Source: Sarcomyxa edulis
Taxonomy: Eukaryota; Basidiomycota; Agaricomycetes; Agaricales; Mycenaceae
Assembly: GCA_009761415.1 (NCBI GenBank)
Contig: QUOL01000027.1
Span: 124,001 to 188,000 of the forward strand
Length of the DNA: 64,000 bases
Direction of reading: 5' to 3'
Positions 46,710-59,730 of this stretch are shown here, piece by piece. A program made the position numbers and the translations under genes. The notes below the pieces were generated by a model, which saw nothing but the letters and a program-made list of their open reading frames with translations, did not search any database and was not told where the DNA came from. The first letter of the stretch is position 1, and every line of letters begins with the position of its first letter.

Positions 46710-48662
46710 CTAGTTATTGATATCGATAGCCGATACAAGAACATCAAGGGCAGCTAGTTGACCCCAAGAAGTAAACGCCTGAGGCGGTCCTTCCCAAGCA
46801 GAAGAATACGAGGTCCCGTTAGCGGCTAGTTCCAAAAGAGCGTTGTACTGTACGATTATCAGTTCACTGGGGGGGGAGGCTCGGAAGATACGAGACACAC
46901 CTGGACATTGATATAACTACGCAAAAGGGTCTGTAGACTGGGGTTTACAGAGCTTCTGGTGAATGCTTCGTGTAGCCCTCGGATGAATACAGCTAGAGGG
47001 GATAGCAGTGTAGGTGATGAATGAGAATGGGATGGAGGTAAAACTACAGACATAAATTGAACGAACCTTTGAAACCGGCCCCGTCATTATTACTACCAGG
47101 CGACGCGCCCTCCGTGATGATACCATTGCTTCCTTCCCAGACGGAAGACTTGACTGCAGCAGCAATTATCCCCGTCATCCTGCAATTCAACTAGCTTAGA
47201 TAATGTCCGCATCCATTATAGAATAGAAAAATACACTTACAGCGTAGTCCATTGTGCGTCCCCCGTAACAGTCGCAAGAACACTCAGACCTTCAATGTAT
47301 TTCCCACTATTATACGTGAAAAGTTCGTTAGCGGGGGATGTCGTGCAGTCGTGTGCGTTAACGGTATCAAGGAGAATATCGTTCGCGTTGATATTGTGTG
47401 ATTTCATCCAATTGGCGCTGAGGATTGCAGCGTTTGTGTAGGTGGAGTTCCCGGTGACTTCTGCGAGGAATGCGGAGAGCCTGTTTTGGTGGGATTCATC
47501 TTTGTAAGATGATGGATGATGGACTTGGAGGATCGAGGTACGTACGTTATATACAGGCTGTGATATATCATACGATCGAACAGTGATACATCATGATTAT
47601 ACGACATCCACTCACCCTGTAGTGATAGAATTGATGGCCGTGTCGTCGATGGTAGGCCGCTGAATGACGTGTGTTCAGTGTTTAGATTATCAGGAGGGCG
47701 AACGATGATGGAATTACCCAGAAAACGCCTCCAGCCATCGTCGCTACGCCATATGAGCAAAGAAGGTCTAATCACGATGGGCAAGCGTACATACCTCCAT
47801 TACAGGTCGCGCTGATTGTGAAATCTTTGTTGGGCTGCGTCCCAGCAGTGGCTTGCGCTTGGGTGATTACGCTGGGAGCCGTTTATCAACAGAGTTGCCA
47901 ATATCAGAAGATAGATCGACGTACTATTGTGATACATGGGTCCATGTAGCGACGGAGTGTGCGAGGAGATTGGAATCTGCGTATGCCCGGTATGCGTATA
48001 GCGCAGCTGTCGCCCACCATCTGTACAGTTCGATGATGATACGTTATACGTGCAGACGTTGAGCCAACTCACAGAGCATCATCGTTGAACTAGAATCCGA
48101 GGACTGTGAGCACAGAAGTCGAATCAAGGATGCCGGGAAATGCTTACTCTGAATCACAGAAGAGATCGTCAATGTCTGAGAGTAAAACAACACGGAGATG
48201 AACAGTACGTACCCGAATTGATCGTAATTTGCAAAGAGCCTGAAAGCTGTGTTCAAATTGTTGGTAACACTGGCTTGATTCGTTTTGGTAGCCGCGATGC
48301 GGTCTTGGTTGGCCATAGCAGACCAGACGTTGCCTGCCTGCCAGTACCCAATACCTACATCGATGCACACCTCCAATATCAGTCTCTCAACACATAGAAT
48401 GGGAATTCGGATGCGTACCGTTAAATTGAGCGATGGATGCATCGAGTTGGGTCATCATGGTGTTGATGGCATTTTGGGAGATGGAAATACGGTTTGCTAA
48501 GTTGTGAGAATTGGTAGGCTCCTGATACGTTGGAACGTCATTCAGACCGTCACAGTTATAAGTAGATCGAGTGCAACTTACCCTCCATGTCGTAGGGACG
48601 TTGAGATTCTGAGCTATGGCAGAACCCGAAGTTATGAGGAGTAAGATAGAACGAAAGAGCAT
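46710..48662 (-). CDS. Secreted GH76 alpha-1,6-mannanase
   Basis: The protein starts with a signal peptide (MLFRSILLLITSGSAIAQ). It then reads ISISQNAINTMMTQLDASIA, IGYWQAGNVWSAMANQDRIA, and a split FNDDALWWATAALYAYRAYA after joining exons near 48015-48090. That segment holds the adjacent Asp pair that is catalytic in GH76 endo-alpha-1,6-mannanases. Further landmarks are CNGGVFW across an intron, TAINSITTGLSAFLAEVTGN, ILLDTVNAHDCTTSPANELF and TYNSGKYIEGLSVLATVTGD. After these come AAVKSSVWEGSNGIITEGAS, FIRGLHEAFTRSSVNPSLQT and the end WGQLAALDVLVSAIDINN. At least eight introns are present. The family acts on mannan and in fungal wall remodelling. No GPI signal is visible at the C-terminus. 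Confidence 0.82.
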
Positions 48663-49441
48663 CAGCAGTTAGTGTTGAACCTGTGAGCAAAGTCTGAGGT
48701 GCTTTATATCAGGTTCGGGATGGTTCTATTTGGGAATCACCATACCAATAGAGAGCCTGGAGCAAAAACACAGCCTGAACCACGTGCAGTGCATTTTCCA
48801 ACAAGGGGAGGGTTTTACATGTTATACGGGTACCGAAAAAGATAGTCATATGTTTAACAGGAGCATCATACAATTTGCACCGCGTGATAGTCTCGAGAAC
48901 CGACAGTGGGAGAGGATGTCGACCAAGGTGACTGGGTTTGATGTATTGAGAGCTTCTAACATCATGGTCGACTTCGATGTCCGGACATCGTGTAACGGAA
49001 GTCATAGCCATTTCGGAGTAGACTAGAGGGAGAGCCACAGAGAGCCAGAGAGAAGCTGATCCGTCCGGTCAGTCATATGCATGATGAGTGGCATCGATAG
49101 ATCCGAGCTCAAGAGAGAAATCAAACATCGAATTTGCATCGAATATTTCCGGGGAAATTGGACCCAGCTTCGTACAAGGTACCGTGAATCCTGCCAGATT
49201 TACCGAGACTGGCAGCACATTTGAAACTTTGATGATGGAAGGAGCAACCTGAGGAACGCTTGGTCACGGTGGATGTTTACTACGAGAGGCTACGGCAAAC
49301 ACCCTGCTAACTAATTAGTCTGGCACCGCGACATTTGCACTTCCTCTTGGCAGCAACTTTGTCAAAGTCTGCTGTCGAAAGTACGAGGTTGTGTCCCGAA
49401 TCTCATTTCGAAACACCCTGGAGATATCTTAGATCTAGAGA
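48663..49441. promoter_or_regulatory. Divergent promoter region GH76 / RhoGEF
   Basis: This 779-bp interval lies between divergent start codons. Two mutually overlapping open frames (about 100 codons each, 48709-49038) occur but show no features. No other structure was noted. Confidence 0.4.
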
Positions 49442-52400
49442 ATGTCTTCAGGTGCGTCATTTTATAGGATTTTCCTCCATTTTCTAACTCGTAAACAAGT
49501 CAGTAATCCCCCATCATCCACAGTGGACTTTCCTTCCTCGGAGACGACTCCAGTGAAGCCCGCTACTTACATGAGAGCACCTTATCTTCCTTTTCGACGG
49601 ATATCTCTTCCAACTGCACCATCCTTGATGCACAGAGAATCTGTAGTAAGCGTTGCCTCATTTGACTCGTTACCGGAAGAGCCTCCTACAGTTCCCGCCA
49701 TTATGCGGAATGTAAACGCGAATGCGAACCGCAAAGCCAAGGGGAGGCCATCTTCGATCGATCCCGCGAGGAGAGGAAACAGACGGAGAGAGGCGAGTGT
49801 GAAACCTATCGACGAAGCCCGCGAGGTAAAGAGACGGAAAGTCATTCATGAATTCTTCGAGACAGAAAAAGCATACGTGGATGGCCTTGAACTTGTATAC
49901 TCAGTGCGTTGCCTACTCTTACCTGGTCATTTCCAACCCACTGACCATGACTTACAGCATTTTCTAGCACCAATAATAACGTCGCTAGATACCCCACACC
50001 CTTTGCTAGATCGAGCGTCTTTGACCGCCGTCTTTTCCAATTTCATCGATATATGGAACCTCCACCGTGCATTCTTCTCGTCCTTGTCCACCTTACTGTG
50101 CCCAGCGTCCACTCTCATCCCGATGTCGTCACCACCTCCGCTTTCTCCAGTGCTTCTATCACACTTCCCTTACCTCTCTCTATATACCCCATTTGTCACT
50201 TCGTTTCCTACTGCCATATCCTCCTTGACAAACCTCGTCTTACCTTCTCCAGCAAACAACTCCCATTACAACCCAGCCTTTGCCGCGTTCCTCTCGACTC
50301 AAGAGTCCGATCCCCGTTGTGGGAAACTCAAACTTCGTGATTGGCTCCTCACCATCGTCCAACGCTGTCCAAGGTATCTCCTACTCCTCAAAGACCTCAT
50401 CAATTGCACAGACCTCGAAGACCCAGAACACGCACAACTGACAGCTGTTCACACCCTCGTCTCTAAAAGTCGGTTTAAATTTATACATTTCTCTCTTCAA
50501 TCAGAACTGATACAAAGATTTTTGTTAGTAACATTGTCGCTCAATACATCACTGCACACGCATGCCCAGACGCTCTCCTTACTCGCGTTACAGAGATCAA
50601 CGCCTAACCTCCCTTTTCAACTCATCACCCCAGGTCGAACGTTACTTAAGCGTGGACCGCTCCTCCAGGTGGAAAGAAGCGCACAGCCGCGTGAGAGGGA
50701 GTTTCTCTTGTTCTCTGATTGTCTGCTATGGCTGGCAGGAGACGAAGCCGACAAAGGGTGGGGTATGGGTGGGTGGGGCGCTGAAAGCAACAACAACAGC
50801 AACAACAACCCAAGTGCAGGGTTTGGCGTGAGACCGGGGATAACGAGGAGTCGTAGCAAGAGTGAGGCAGAACTCACCGCACTCAAATCTCGTGTCAGAG
50901 CTGCAGAGTCTGATACGCCCACTACGCCGCCTCCGTCCCCGCCTGGTAAACGAAATGGTCTAGTGCCCGCGAGGAAATCGTATCACCCGCCGTCGAATCA
51001 TATCAAGCGGAATGCCAGCACGATCAATGCAGGTGGTGGAGGGGATGAGAGATGGGTGTATAAAGGGCGTGCGGAGTTGGTAGATCTGGAGGTTATCGTT
51101 AGCCCGCCGAGGGAGTTTGGTGAAGAGAGGAGACTGGAGATATTGAGTCCCGAGGGAAGTTTCGTTCTCTATGCAGGTGTGTCTCGTCATCTGCAGTGTT
51201 TGACTCGATCACTGACGGAAGGTATCTCTGCATAGCAACGGAACGAGAACGAGACGAGTGGAGCACAACGATTCGTCAAGCCAAATCGCAACTACTCGTC
51301 TCGCTCAATGTAACACATCCGAACTCGACCCTCACCTCTTCGTCGTCGACAAACCATCTTCGACGGTCTCTCCAAGCGCTGCCGTTCCCACCGTCAGACG
51401 AACGGCTTGAGACTATCCGCGGAGGGAAGAACACAAAGGGAAAAGGCAAGAAAGGCACGATACCAAGCGGAAGACGAGGGAAGGTGGAGCATTGGGTACC
51501 AGCGATATGGATACCCGACGAGAAGACAGAAGGATGCATGCGATGTGGAAGAATGTTCGGATGGCGGAGACGTAGACATCATTGTAGGCTCTGTGGGCGA
51601 TGCGTTTGTGCGGCATGTTCAGGGAGAGTGAGTGTTACCATTCCGTCTTTCAGTTTTGTTTCGACGGAATGCTGATCAAATTATATATATCTCCCGATTA
51701 GACGTTCTTCGTGTCAGACCCATCTTCCAAAGAATCCACCAAACCAGCTCGTGCATGCGAAGCATGCTACGAAACGGTGTTTCCCCTTCTTGATCCACCC
51801 ACAAATGGATCGGACCCGTTCTTGACATCAGTCTCAGCGTCGAGTACGAATACGATAACGGCACTTTCGAATTTCCCATCATGGTTATCCATGCCTTCCC
51901 TACCAATCTCCTCCATGCCCGAGGCGCTCATGGCTATCGATCGAGAACCGAGGGTGCTTTCCAGGATTGAGGACTCTGAGGTTGATTTTATGGATGAGTA
52001 TGGTGGGGAGCTCAAAGAGGGGGTACATCGGGTGAGGTTGAAGTCGCCGTCGAGACAGAGGAGTTATCATGAGATATTGGAGGACTTCAGTGTGGAGGGG
52101 TTGGATCGTGGTCGGATTGGGGTTGTTGGTTCGCCGTTACGGGGACAGCAGGTGGTGATGGAGGAGGAAGAGGACGGGGAGGATGGGGACGGGGAAGAGG
52201 GTGTGGACGGTGATGATGATGATGATTCGGGCGGGGATAGTGCGTTATCGTCGAAGAGACATACTGTCGTGGACCTGAGCTCATCGCCGACACCCAAGAG
52301 GAGGGAAGACACGGCGAGGAGGAGTAAACGGTTCTCGATGCCGGCTGTTGCTCTACAAACAACGAGTGTGACTGCGCGAACACATAATGGGGAAGGTGGC

Positions 52401-52610
52401 GATGCGCTCAATAGTAGTTGCGGAGGGAGGGGAAAGAGGTTTTCATTAGTCCTCGGTGGTGGTGGTGGTCGGGCGCATGGATCACAGACTGAGTTGGCGG
52501 CGAGGAAGGGTGATGATGGGGAGAGCGGAGGAAGTCCCGGAAAAAGCGAGCTAGGAAGGGGGGTTGCAGCCTTGAGGTTGAGTGAGTTGTTGGGACGTAA
52601 GAAAGGATGA
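49442..52610 (+). CDS. DH-PH-FYVE Rho guanine-nucleotide exchange factor (FGD-like)
   Basis: The DH domain begins VIHEFFETEKAYVDGLELVY and continues HFLAPIITSLDTPHPLLDRA, DPRCGKLKLRDWLLTIVQRC and PRYLLLLKDLINCTDLEDPE, which carries the conserved helix of Rho exchange. A PH-like segment follows (LLKRGPLLQVERSAQPRERE, FLLFSDCLLWLAGDE, then WVYKGRAELVDLEVIVSPP and ERERDEWSTTIRQAKSQL). A FYVE zinc finger follows: HWVPAIWIPDEKTEGCMRCG, MFGWRRRRHHCRLCGRCVCA, ACSGR, and after an intron ARACEACYETVFPL. The R(R)HHCR basic patch for PI3P binding is intact. The C-terminal third is Ser-rich and acidic. Introns include about 49452-49498, 49901-49957, 50470-50527, about 51178-51233 and about 51629-51701. 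Confidence 0.87.
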
Positions 52611-55520
52611 TAGTGACGATACTCGAGCATGCGTTTGGACTCTTTATCATTATATTCACGAACTTATTCTTATTCCTCTTGCCAGAGACGATACCACAAT
52701 GCGATCCTTAGGGACGCGTCCATGTACATACATCCTTCAATCTTAACGACTTTACGACCACAAATTGACCTCCCGTGTGGCATGCTCAAATTGAGTAGAA
52801 TCTCCCTCAAAATTTCGAAGCTTAAAGCTTCAAGCTTGAGCGTGATTTTGTGAAAGGCGATTAGATTAGATATCGACACTGAATATCGAATTATTTTGAT
52901 GCTTCCCCGGGATCAGTTCGACCCCAATCTTCAACTGCGCAATATCAATCAATCCACTGCCACAGACTGCTACTGGCAGATAATCACACTTCAATTCCAT
53001 GTATATGAAAGATTGTTACAAACATCGTCTTGGCTGAGATAAATCTCTCCTTCCGTCCCCACTGGCGGTGGGGGAAGTTGGAAAGTTAAAGACACGCCGC
53101 GCCAGTGTGGCGCGTCGGACACCTCGGACGCGTCCCGCTCACCAGGCACTGTAACCGTAGCCTATATATATGAAATATTCCATAATGATAATTATAAACG
53201 GTCAAGCCTTTTCCCCCCCTCCATCGTCACAGGTTTAAATCTGTTGAAATCGGTGGGTCCACAGCCAAGCCCAACCCGGCCTCCCAGTTGGAATTGCAAT
53301 CAGTTGCGCTCGCTGGCCGGAGATGCTGCGGTGGCACTGGGTGCCTTGGATCCGGAGAGTCCAGTGTAAGTTTGCCCCTAAGCCTGGAACCAAACAGGCC
53401 GCATGCCGAGAGATGCCGAATTGTTTCTAATGAGCGTCGAGGTTCAATTGTTGAAACGTCGATGTCTCCTGGAGCTTGATAGGTATCTTCGACGTTGATG
53501 ATCAGACCTAGGCTCAAAATCGATGTCAAAATTCATTCGAGGTGAGGAGATTCGGGCTCGTACTTTTTTTATAACAATTTGGCCACTCACTGGCATTGGC
53601 AGAATTTGAGACTGAGATCTGGTAGACTTCCGCCAATTTCATTACTGTACCCACCTTACAAATGGACGAGATCTCGCCGACTACATAACCGTGACGGCCG
53701 TGGTGGACAAATCCACATTACATCAAGTGCTCGCAGCACCTATTCACGGCCACCTTCAGTCAAGCTGCCAACTTGCTTGCTTCAGACAAGTATAACCCAC
53801 CGCTTCCGTGTGGAGACACTTAAGAATAAAATCTATGTTTATAGATATCTTCAATCCGAGGAAATGCCGCTTCAATCTTCGGGATATCAGGAAGCCTGAA
53901 GAACGAGTAAGGAGTATTAGGAAGAGAAGAGGAAGTATAGGAAATAGAAGTACTCCGAGTCTGCGTGAAACCTTGCTATTCTGTCCTGCTCTGCCTTTTT
54001 TTTTGGATTACGCTTTGGCATTTCCTCATTTGGGACCGGTAGTATGCTGCAACTATCGCCCGCCGGCGGGCTACTCATCTGAAGCGAAATCCGCGACAGC
54101 CTGAGATTACACCGTGTGTGAGTCCGAGTCCAGACTTGAACGAACTTGAGCTTGGATCGCAGGCGCAGGCTCGTTCGTCTGTCCATCGTCAGGAACGAGT
54201 TTGTAAGGTGGAAACGAAAGATATTTATGTTCGGATCATGATGAAAAACAGATGGGAGTCAGTGGATGACTTGGTTAAGATGGATATTCTCCTCCTCCGA
54301 TGTCTCAGAGGAATGGACATCACCGTGTCTCTGAGTCCAACGAAGACTCGGAATGACGAATGATGGTGGCAGTGGCAAGGGGATTTGAGACGCCACATAC
54401 CGACCTCGGCGAAGCTGTGCAGGACGTACATCGGGCTCTATCTAATCAATTAGATAGAAGCATGGAACCCCCTTGATGGCGATCGGCACTCCACTGGAAG
54501 GAAAGCAGACCAATCCAGGTGCCGATTGAAGTTGTTCGAGCTCGTACCAAGTACGGCCTCCTGAAGGCCTCCGTTCTCCTCCCTCTTCGGGGACGTCTCT
54601 GTCGTTGAGCTTGGCAATATCAATACTGTAGTTGGCGGGGGCCGTATATAGCTACTTGTATGGCTAGCGGTGAGTGGGGAGGGTCGGGTGGGGGGTCTGT
54701 AGTACCGCTGCGGACGGTGATGGGATATCAGATAAGACAAGGTTCGGCCATGAGGTCTGTGTTGGCAATCGAGGTTTTACATTGGGCTTAGCGGAGGCAA
54801 AACAATACATGAACCATATCAAGTGTATCCAAGACAAGAATTTGAGGAATGATCTTATCGATCTTATCGCAGGTGGATAATGTCGGCAAATCAGACCACG
54901 GTAACCGCGGGCACATCGGAATTGCGTGCATCGGAGACATGAAGATGAAAACTTGGACAGCCAGCTGGCTCAAGCTGAAGGACATGGACATGGGATGCCA
55001 GGGTGTACTAGTATGACAGTAGTAATCTGAGATCGTCCAAGACATATTTAGTACGTCTCAGATTGACGATTTTAGACGATTTGAACGAAATTGGGGTTCT
55101 ACGGTGTACCCTACCTACTAGTTACCCACTTGGTCCTACTAAGCTACTTGATCGCACTTGGTTCTGGATGATTTGATATGGTTCGAGAATCCAGGGACGG
55201 ATATTTCATGGCCCAGGTGATAGTGGGGAACTTGATATGAGCCGATTATCTAGGCCGTGCGATTACCTGGCCGTGCGATTACTACAAATGGACCACCTGC
55301 CATTGGTCGTCGCTATCAGACTTTTATCCCGTCCGTCGCCCATTTCACCCCCTTGTCATCGCACATCGAACATTTCCATCCTCTTCTCTTCCTCTTGACA
55401 TCCTAATTAACATCTTATCTTGCATGTATCTTCCGTTTTATTCCCATTTTATACCCTTTTACTGACCAATTTCCCCTTAGTGGTCACTACGAGGACCAAT
55501 TTCTCCGAAAACGGACTAAA
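52611..55520. other. 2.9-kb gene-poor region upstream of the GATA factor
   Basis: No open frame here shows a domain or splice continuity. Seen directly are a GC-rich patch at about 53090-53145 with repeated GCGCC/GGCGC and GGACGCG strings, a GATTATC-rich region around 55240-55280 where two near-copies of CCGTGCGATTAC occur in tandem (55256 and 55271), and a pyrimidine-rich leader from about 55360. The last 150 bp fit a core promoter and 5' UTR. Degraded genes or non-coding RNA cannot be excluded. Confidence 0.35.
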
Positions 55521-58500
55521 ATGTCTCCCATAATCCTCGAGCCACCCATGAATATGCACAATACTTCTCCATCAATGACCTCCATGTCCAGGATACACCA
55601 GTTTAATTCTAATTCTGCCCCCAGAAATGGAGATCGCAACTCCAGTTCACCCCACTTGCACGCCGATTCCGTCCAGGCTCGTATTCACAACCACAGCCAG
55701 AGCCACAATCAGAGCCAGAGCCACAGTCATAGCCATAATAGCCATAATACTGCTACCACTGGGTTCATCTCATACAACGATACCTCGGCTACAAAATCAT
55801 CCGTGCCTCCCTCAGATGAATTCAATTCCTTCTCATCAAGCCCCCGTACCTCCTGCATAAACTGCGGTACTCTTGATACTCCTCTTTGGAGGAGAGATGG
55901 AGATGGAAATCCGATTTGTAACGCTTGTGGTAAGCAATACTCTTTCTCTCTCTTCTTACCCTTCATCTACCACACCATTCCGTCTCGTCGATCGATTGGC
56001 TCCGCTCAATTCTTGGACTGACCCATATACACGTGTCCGTTTGCAAACGCGGTATGTGCACTATAATGTGCATGCTCGCAGCCTTGCAACAACGGATATA
56101 ACGCTATCAAGCATCACATCTTTCCGGCCACGCCTCATCCTCACTTTCGAATCTATAGTGTGACGAGATGAGACATGATGGTATTGGATCGCCCCCTCTC
56201 CCTTTCTCTGTCCTTTAATCCTATCCCGCGCCGCACACAGGATACATAGCTAACGCCTCATTGCATTAAACAGGCCTTTATCAAAAATCTCGCCACATGC
56301 CTCGTCCTTCTTCACTAGGTCGAACCTCTCCTCCTGCTCATCACCAGCAGGCCCTCCCCAACCCAAATTCACCCAACGGGATAGATCCAAGCTTACGCAA
56401 CTCGACAAACTCAAATTTAACACAAATGTCCAACCCGGCACCGAGCACTAACACTAACACCCCCGCCCCTGCGTCCGACCCTTCAAAGAAGTCTCCTTCC
56501 CAGCAGTTGACGAAAGGAGCACCAGGTCCCCATCTCAACGCATCAGGTGGAACTTGTCCTGGAGACGGCCGCTGTGACGGTACAGGCGGAACAACTGCCT
56601 GCTCGGGTTGTCCAACCTACAACAACGCCCTGGCCGTTTCCGCCAGACTCGCCGCCGACGATATGGATGTCGATCCAGAAGACAAGGATACCAACAGGAC
56701 CAGACCACAAACCAAAGGTTCTGCTGGTGGTGCCGCCAATGCATCTGACGCCTCAGAGAACGATCCCTTCGTAGCCGATCATGCACATTCCCATCCTAAA
56801 GCGGTTTCATCGCCTCCGCTGGCCTCTGGGTCCATACCTGCCGCTTCCACTCCGTCCCCGAATGCGAGTAACATCAATCCTAATTCGCCGGAACTGGCTC
56901 CAGCTGCTACGATGGCCGGGGGTCGCAAGGTCCGCGCCGCCGTAGGTGCCCTATGCTGTGCGAACTGTGGGACGAGCACAACCCCACTATGGCGTAGAGA
57001 CGATGTCGGGAATAACATTTGTAATGCTTGTGGTACGTGTCTCTTTCTCCGTCTCCGTCTCCCTTCTTTTTTTTTTCGTCTCTTTTTCCGTTTCCCTTCT
57101 TTTTCGTTGCCTTCTCCCTTTCTTCCCTCCTCGTCTATTCTTTCCCATCATACCGGCTATCGTTTCTCTTTTCCCATCGTTCACCGTTCCAGCCCCTTTG
57201 TTGCATCGCGTTCTGGTCATGCACGCGGGCGCCGCTGTCACCGTGGGAACAATCGTTCTATCTTATCAGATCAGATGGTCCGGTTCATCTCCTTATCAAT
57301 CTTATCTCTCACGCCAGCGGTTCCCAACTCGTGCATTACTATCCTTTCTTTGGGTATCTCCCCTCTCCCTTCAGGGCTTCATAGTTTTGTTGTCCTTGGG
57401 TCTCTGGGTTGGAACCAGTTTCTTTCCTCCCCGCTCTCGTTTTTCCTCTCTCTCTCTCGTTTTTTCTTCTCAAAAAAGAGACGAAGACACGTTACACATA
57501 CTGTCTCCGTCTCACACACACATTCTCTCCCTCCCAAAAAACTATATCTGAACCTGTATCTCACAAAACACGTTTCTCCGCGATCTCCAGGTCTCTATTT
57601 CAAGCTGCACGGCTCTCACAGGCCAAACTCGATGAAAAAGACGGTCATCAAGAGAAGAAAAAGAGTACCAGCTGCACCGGGTGTTACAACGGGAAGAATG
57701 TCTGATCAGGCTGCTGCGGAGGCGCTTGTGGCTGTCGGCCGACTTGGTGGTGGAGGTGGCGGTGGAGGTAGCGGGAGTGAACGGGAGAAAGCGGAGGACG
57801 GAAGTGATGAGGGGGAACAGCCGAAGAGGAAGAGAGCGAGGAAGGGAATCAAGGAGAAGGAGAGGCGGGATAGGGATAGAGACGATGATGATCTTGGTAT
57901 GGATACCGGGGGTGATGACGAGCCAAGTGGAAGTGGCGTTGGGCATCGGAAGAGATCTCGGGACCCGAATGAGGGGTCGTCTGGGTCGTGGAGAGAGGGC
58001 GGACAGCAGCAGCAGCAGCAACCGTCTTCGTCGCCGGCTTTGGAACATCAGGCAGCGCGAGCTCATTCGATCCCAAGAAATCAAGAAGGAACAGGTCCGG
58101 ACGTCAACCCCAGATACGCACACCTTCAACGTGGATCTCAATACGCGACAGGATCACCCCACCCGCACGGGGGCTTTGACCTGCCGCCTTTGGCTGCTCT
58201 CAGCAGTGGTGGCGGCGGCGGCGGCGGGAATGGAGGCGGGGCCAGTGGTGGAGGACCTGGTGATGCTGGACGGTCGTTCGCAGGCTTCAGCCATTTCGGT
58301 GGGCCTTCCTCGAGTTACATGCGCTCAGGGTCTGGTGCGCCGAGTCGAACGCACTCCCCTATGGCCGGTAGTGGTGGAGGGTACGTCTTACCGCCACCTC
58401 ACGGTATGAATCTCCCGCATGGAGGTGGTTACCCATACCATTCGTCACATGATATCGGTGGAGGAGACGGCGGAGGGAGTGGTGGGGGTATGGTCGCAGC

Positions 58501-58831
58501 TGGACCGGTACCGAGCCTAGGGGAGTTGGAGAAACATTACTCTGCCTTGCTCGAGTCCAGACGGAACTTGGAGGAAATGATCGACAAGACGGATCGGTTG
58601 ATTGGAGGTGTGAAGAGGGGGCTTGACGAGATGCGTGGGATGCAGCACCAGCAACAACAGCAGTTGCCTCCATCCTCATCTTCGTCGTCCCAGCAGCAGC
58701 AACACCAACAGCAGGGACAGGGACATTCTTTGGCAAACACTGCTAGTGGTGCGGTACCGCTCCTTCGAGGTCCCGAACGCGAAAGGAAACGCGAAAGCGT
58801 ATGGTCTGTCGAATCCGCTCATCGTGATTGA
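55521..58831 (+). CDS. Two-finger GATA factor, iron regulator type (SreA/Fep1/Urbs1 family)
   Basis: These factors repress siderophore and iron-uptake genes when iron is plentiful. Exon 1 encodes an Asn/Ser/His-rich leader and the first finger [20 protein letters not shown] followed by ICNACG. After intron 1 (55930-56273) it resumes [14 protein letters not shown] Cys-rich block between the fingers ([20 protein letters not shown], then GCPTYNNAL) is the iron-sensing signature that separates this family from other GATA factors. The second finger is [20 protein letters not shown], then NICNACG, and after intron 2 (57033-57590) [20 protein letters not shown]. The long tail has Gly/Ser/His runs, an RKR-rich stretch, a predicted coiled coil ([20 protein letters not shown]) and poly-Gln. 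Both introns fall right after CNACG. Confidence 0.85.
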
Positions 58832-59730
58832 CATCAGCGTCTCTGTTGATCCACTCGATACCTCGGTTATCCCCCAAAAAAAGCCATGTTCTTCACTCTT
58901 CCGACGTGAAGCCATCATACCCTCTATCTATCCACTCTTTGCCTCCAAGGACTACGTCGAATACACACCTAATCTACCATGTTTCAGTCACCCATACCCC
59001 CTTTATAATGGGTGCATGTAAGTATCGCACCTCCCCACCTTTCCCATGTTCTTTTTGTTTTCGTTCACCACCTTGCTTTCTTCCGTTTTTCTTCCTTTGT
59101 CTGCATCGCACGTTCATATATATATTCCTCCCCTCTCTGCCTCTCTCTCCATCTCTCTATCTGTCTATACCTCCTTCATCTATTGTAGGTCCTTTGCGTG
59201 GTGTAGAACACTACGGGATTATTAATATAGTTTTTTCTGTATATACAATATGTTTGACTGATGGGCATCTCTTGCTTTGATATACGTAGCCCCTCACTCT
59301 CATTTCCTTACATTTGAATATACATGAAAATCGAAGCGTTAGCTTCAAAAAAACCGTTCAGCTGAATAGATCTGTCGTTTCCGAATGAATCGAGGAGGGA
59401 GGACCGTATACACTAGTATTGGCAATGGTATTGCAACTCTGATGAGTTTCTACGAGTACAGTATTACATCCTTTCGAAGGGGAGGAGGGTGGGTATAAGT
59501 AGTATGACCGTCGAACAAGTAGCTAGTAGACAAGGACATATGATAAGTCTTCAATCGCGATAGAAAAGAGATTCCACTCTACTTTTTGGAGAGAAGAACA
59601 TGATCCAGCTATTAGGTGGATAGTCGACGTTGATGTCGTGTATGTTGTTGTTCCCTCGTCGACGTCGGTTATAGAGGATATCATATAGTACTTCCTTCGG
59701 TCATCCTCCCCCTGCCTGAGGCCGTCCGTC
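58832..59730. other. 3' flank of GATA factor, no gene seen
   Basis: This 899-bp interval lies between convergent genes. It contains pyrimidine-rich and TATATATA-like stretches (about 59110-59150) typical of a 3' UTR. If the Bud6-like gene is longer than modelled, its 3' exons would have to lie here. Confidence 0.4.

Noticed and set aside
48709..49038. Opposed 98- and 109-codon frames between the GH76 and RhoGEF genes
   Set aside because: They lie on top of each other on both strands, with no domain or intron support.
57681..58409. 242-codon overlapping frame inside the GATA-factor 3' exon
   Set aside because: It is Arg/Val-rich, as expected from the shifted reading of Gly/Ser/Glu repeats, and has no start context or homologue.
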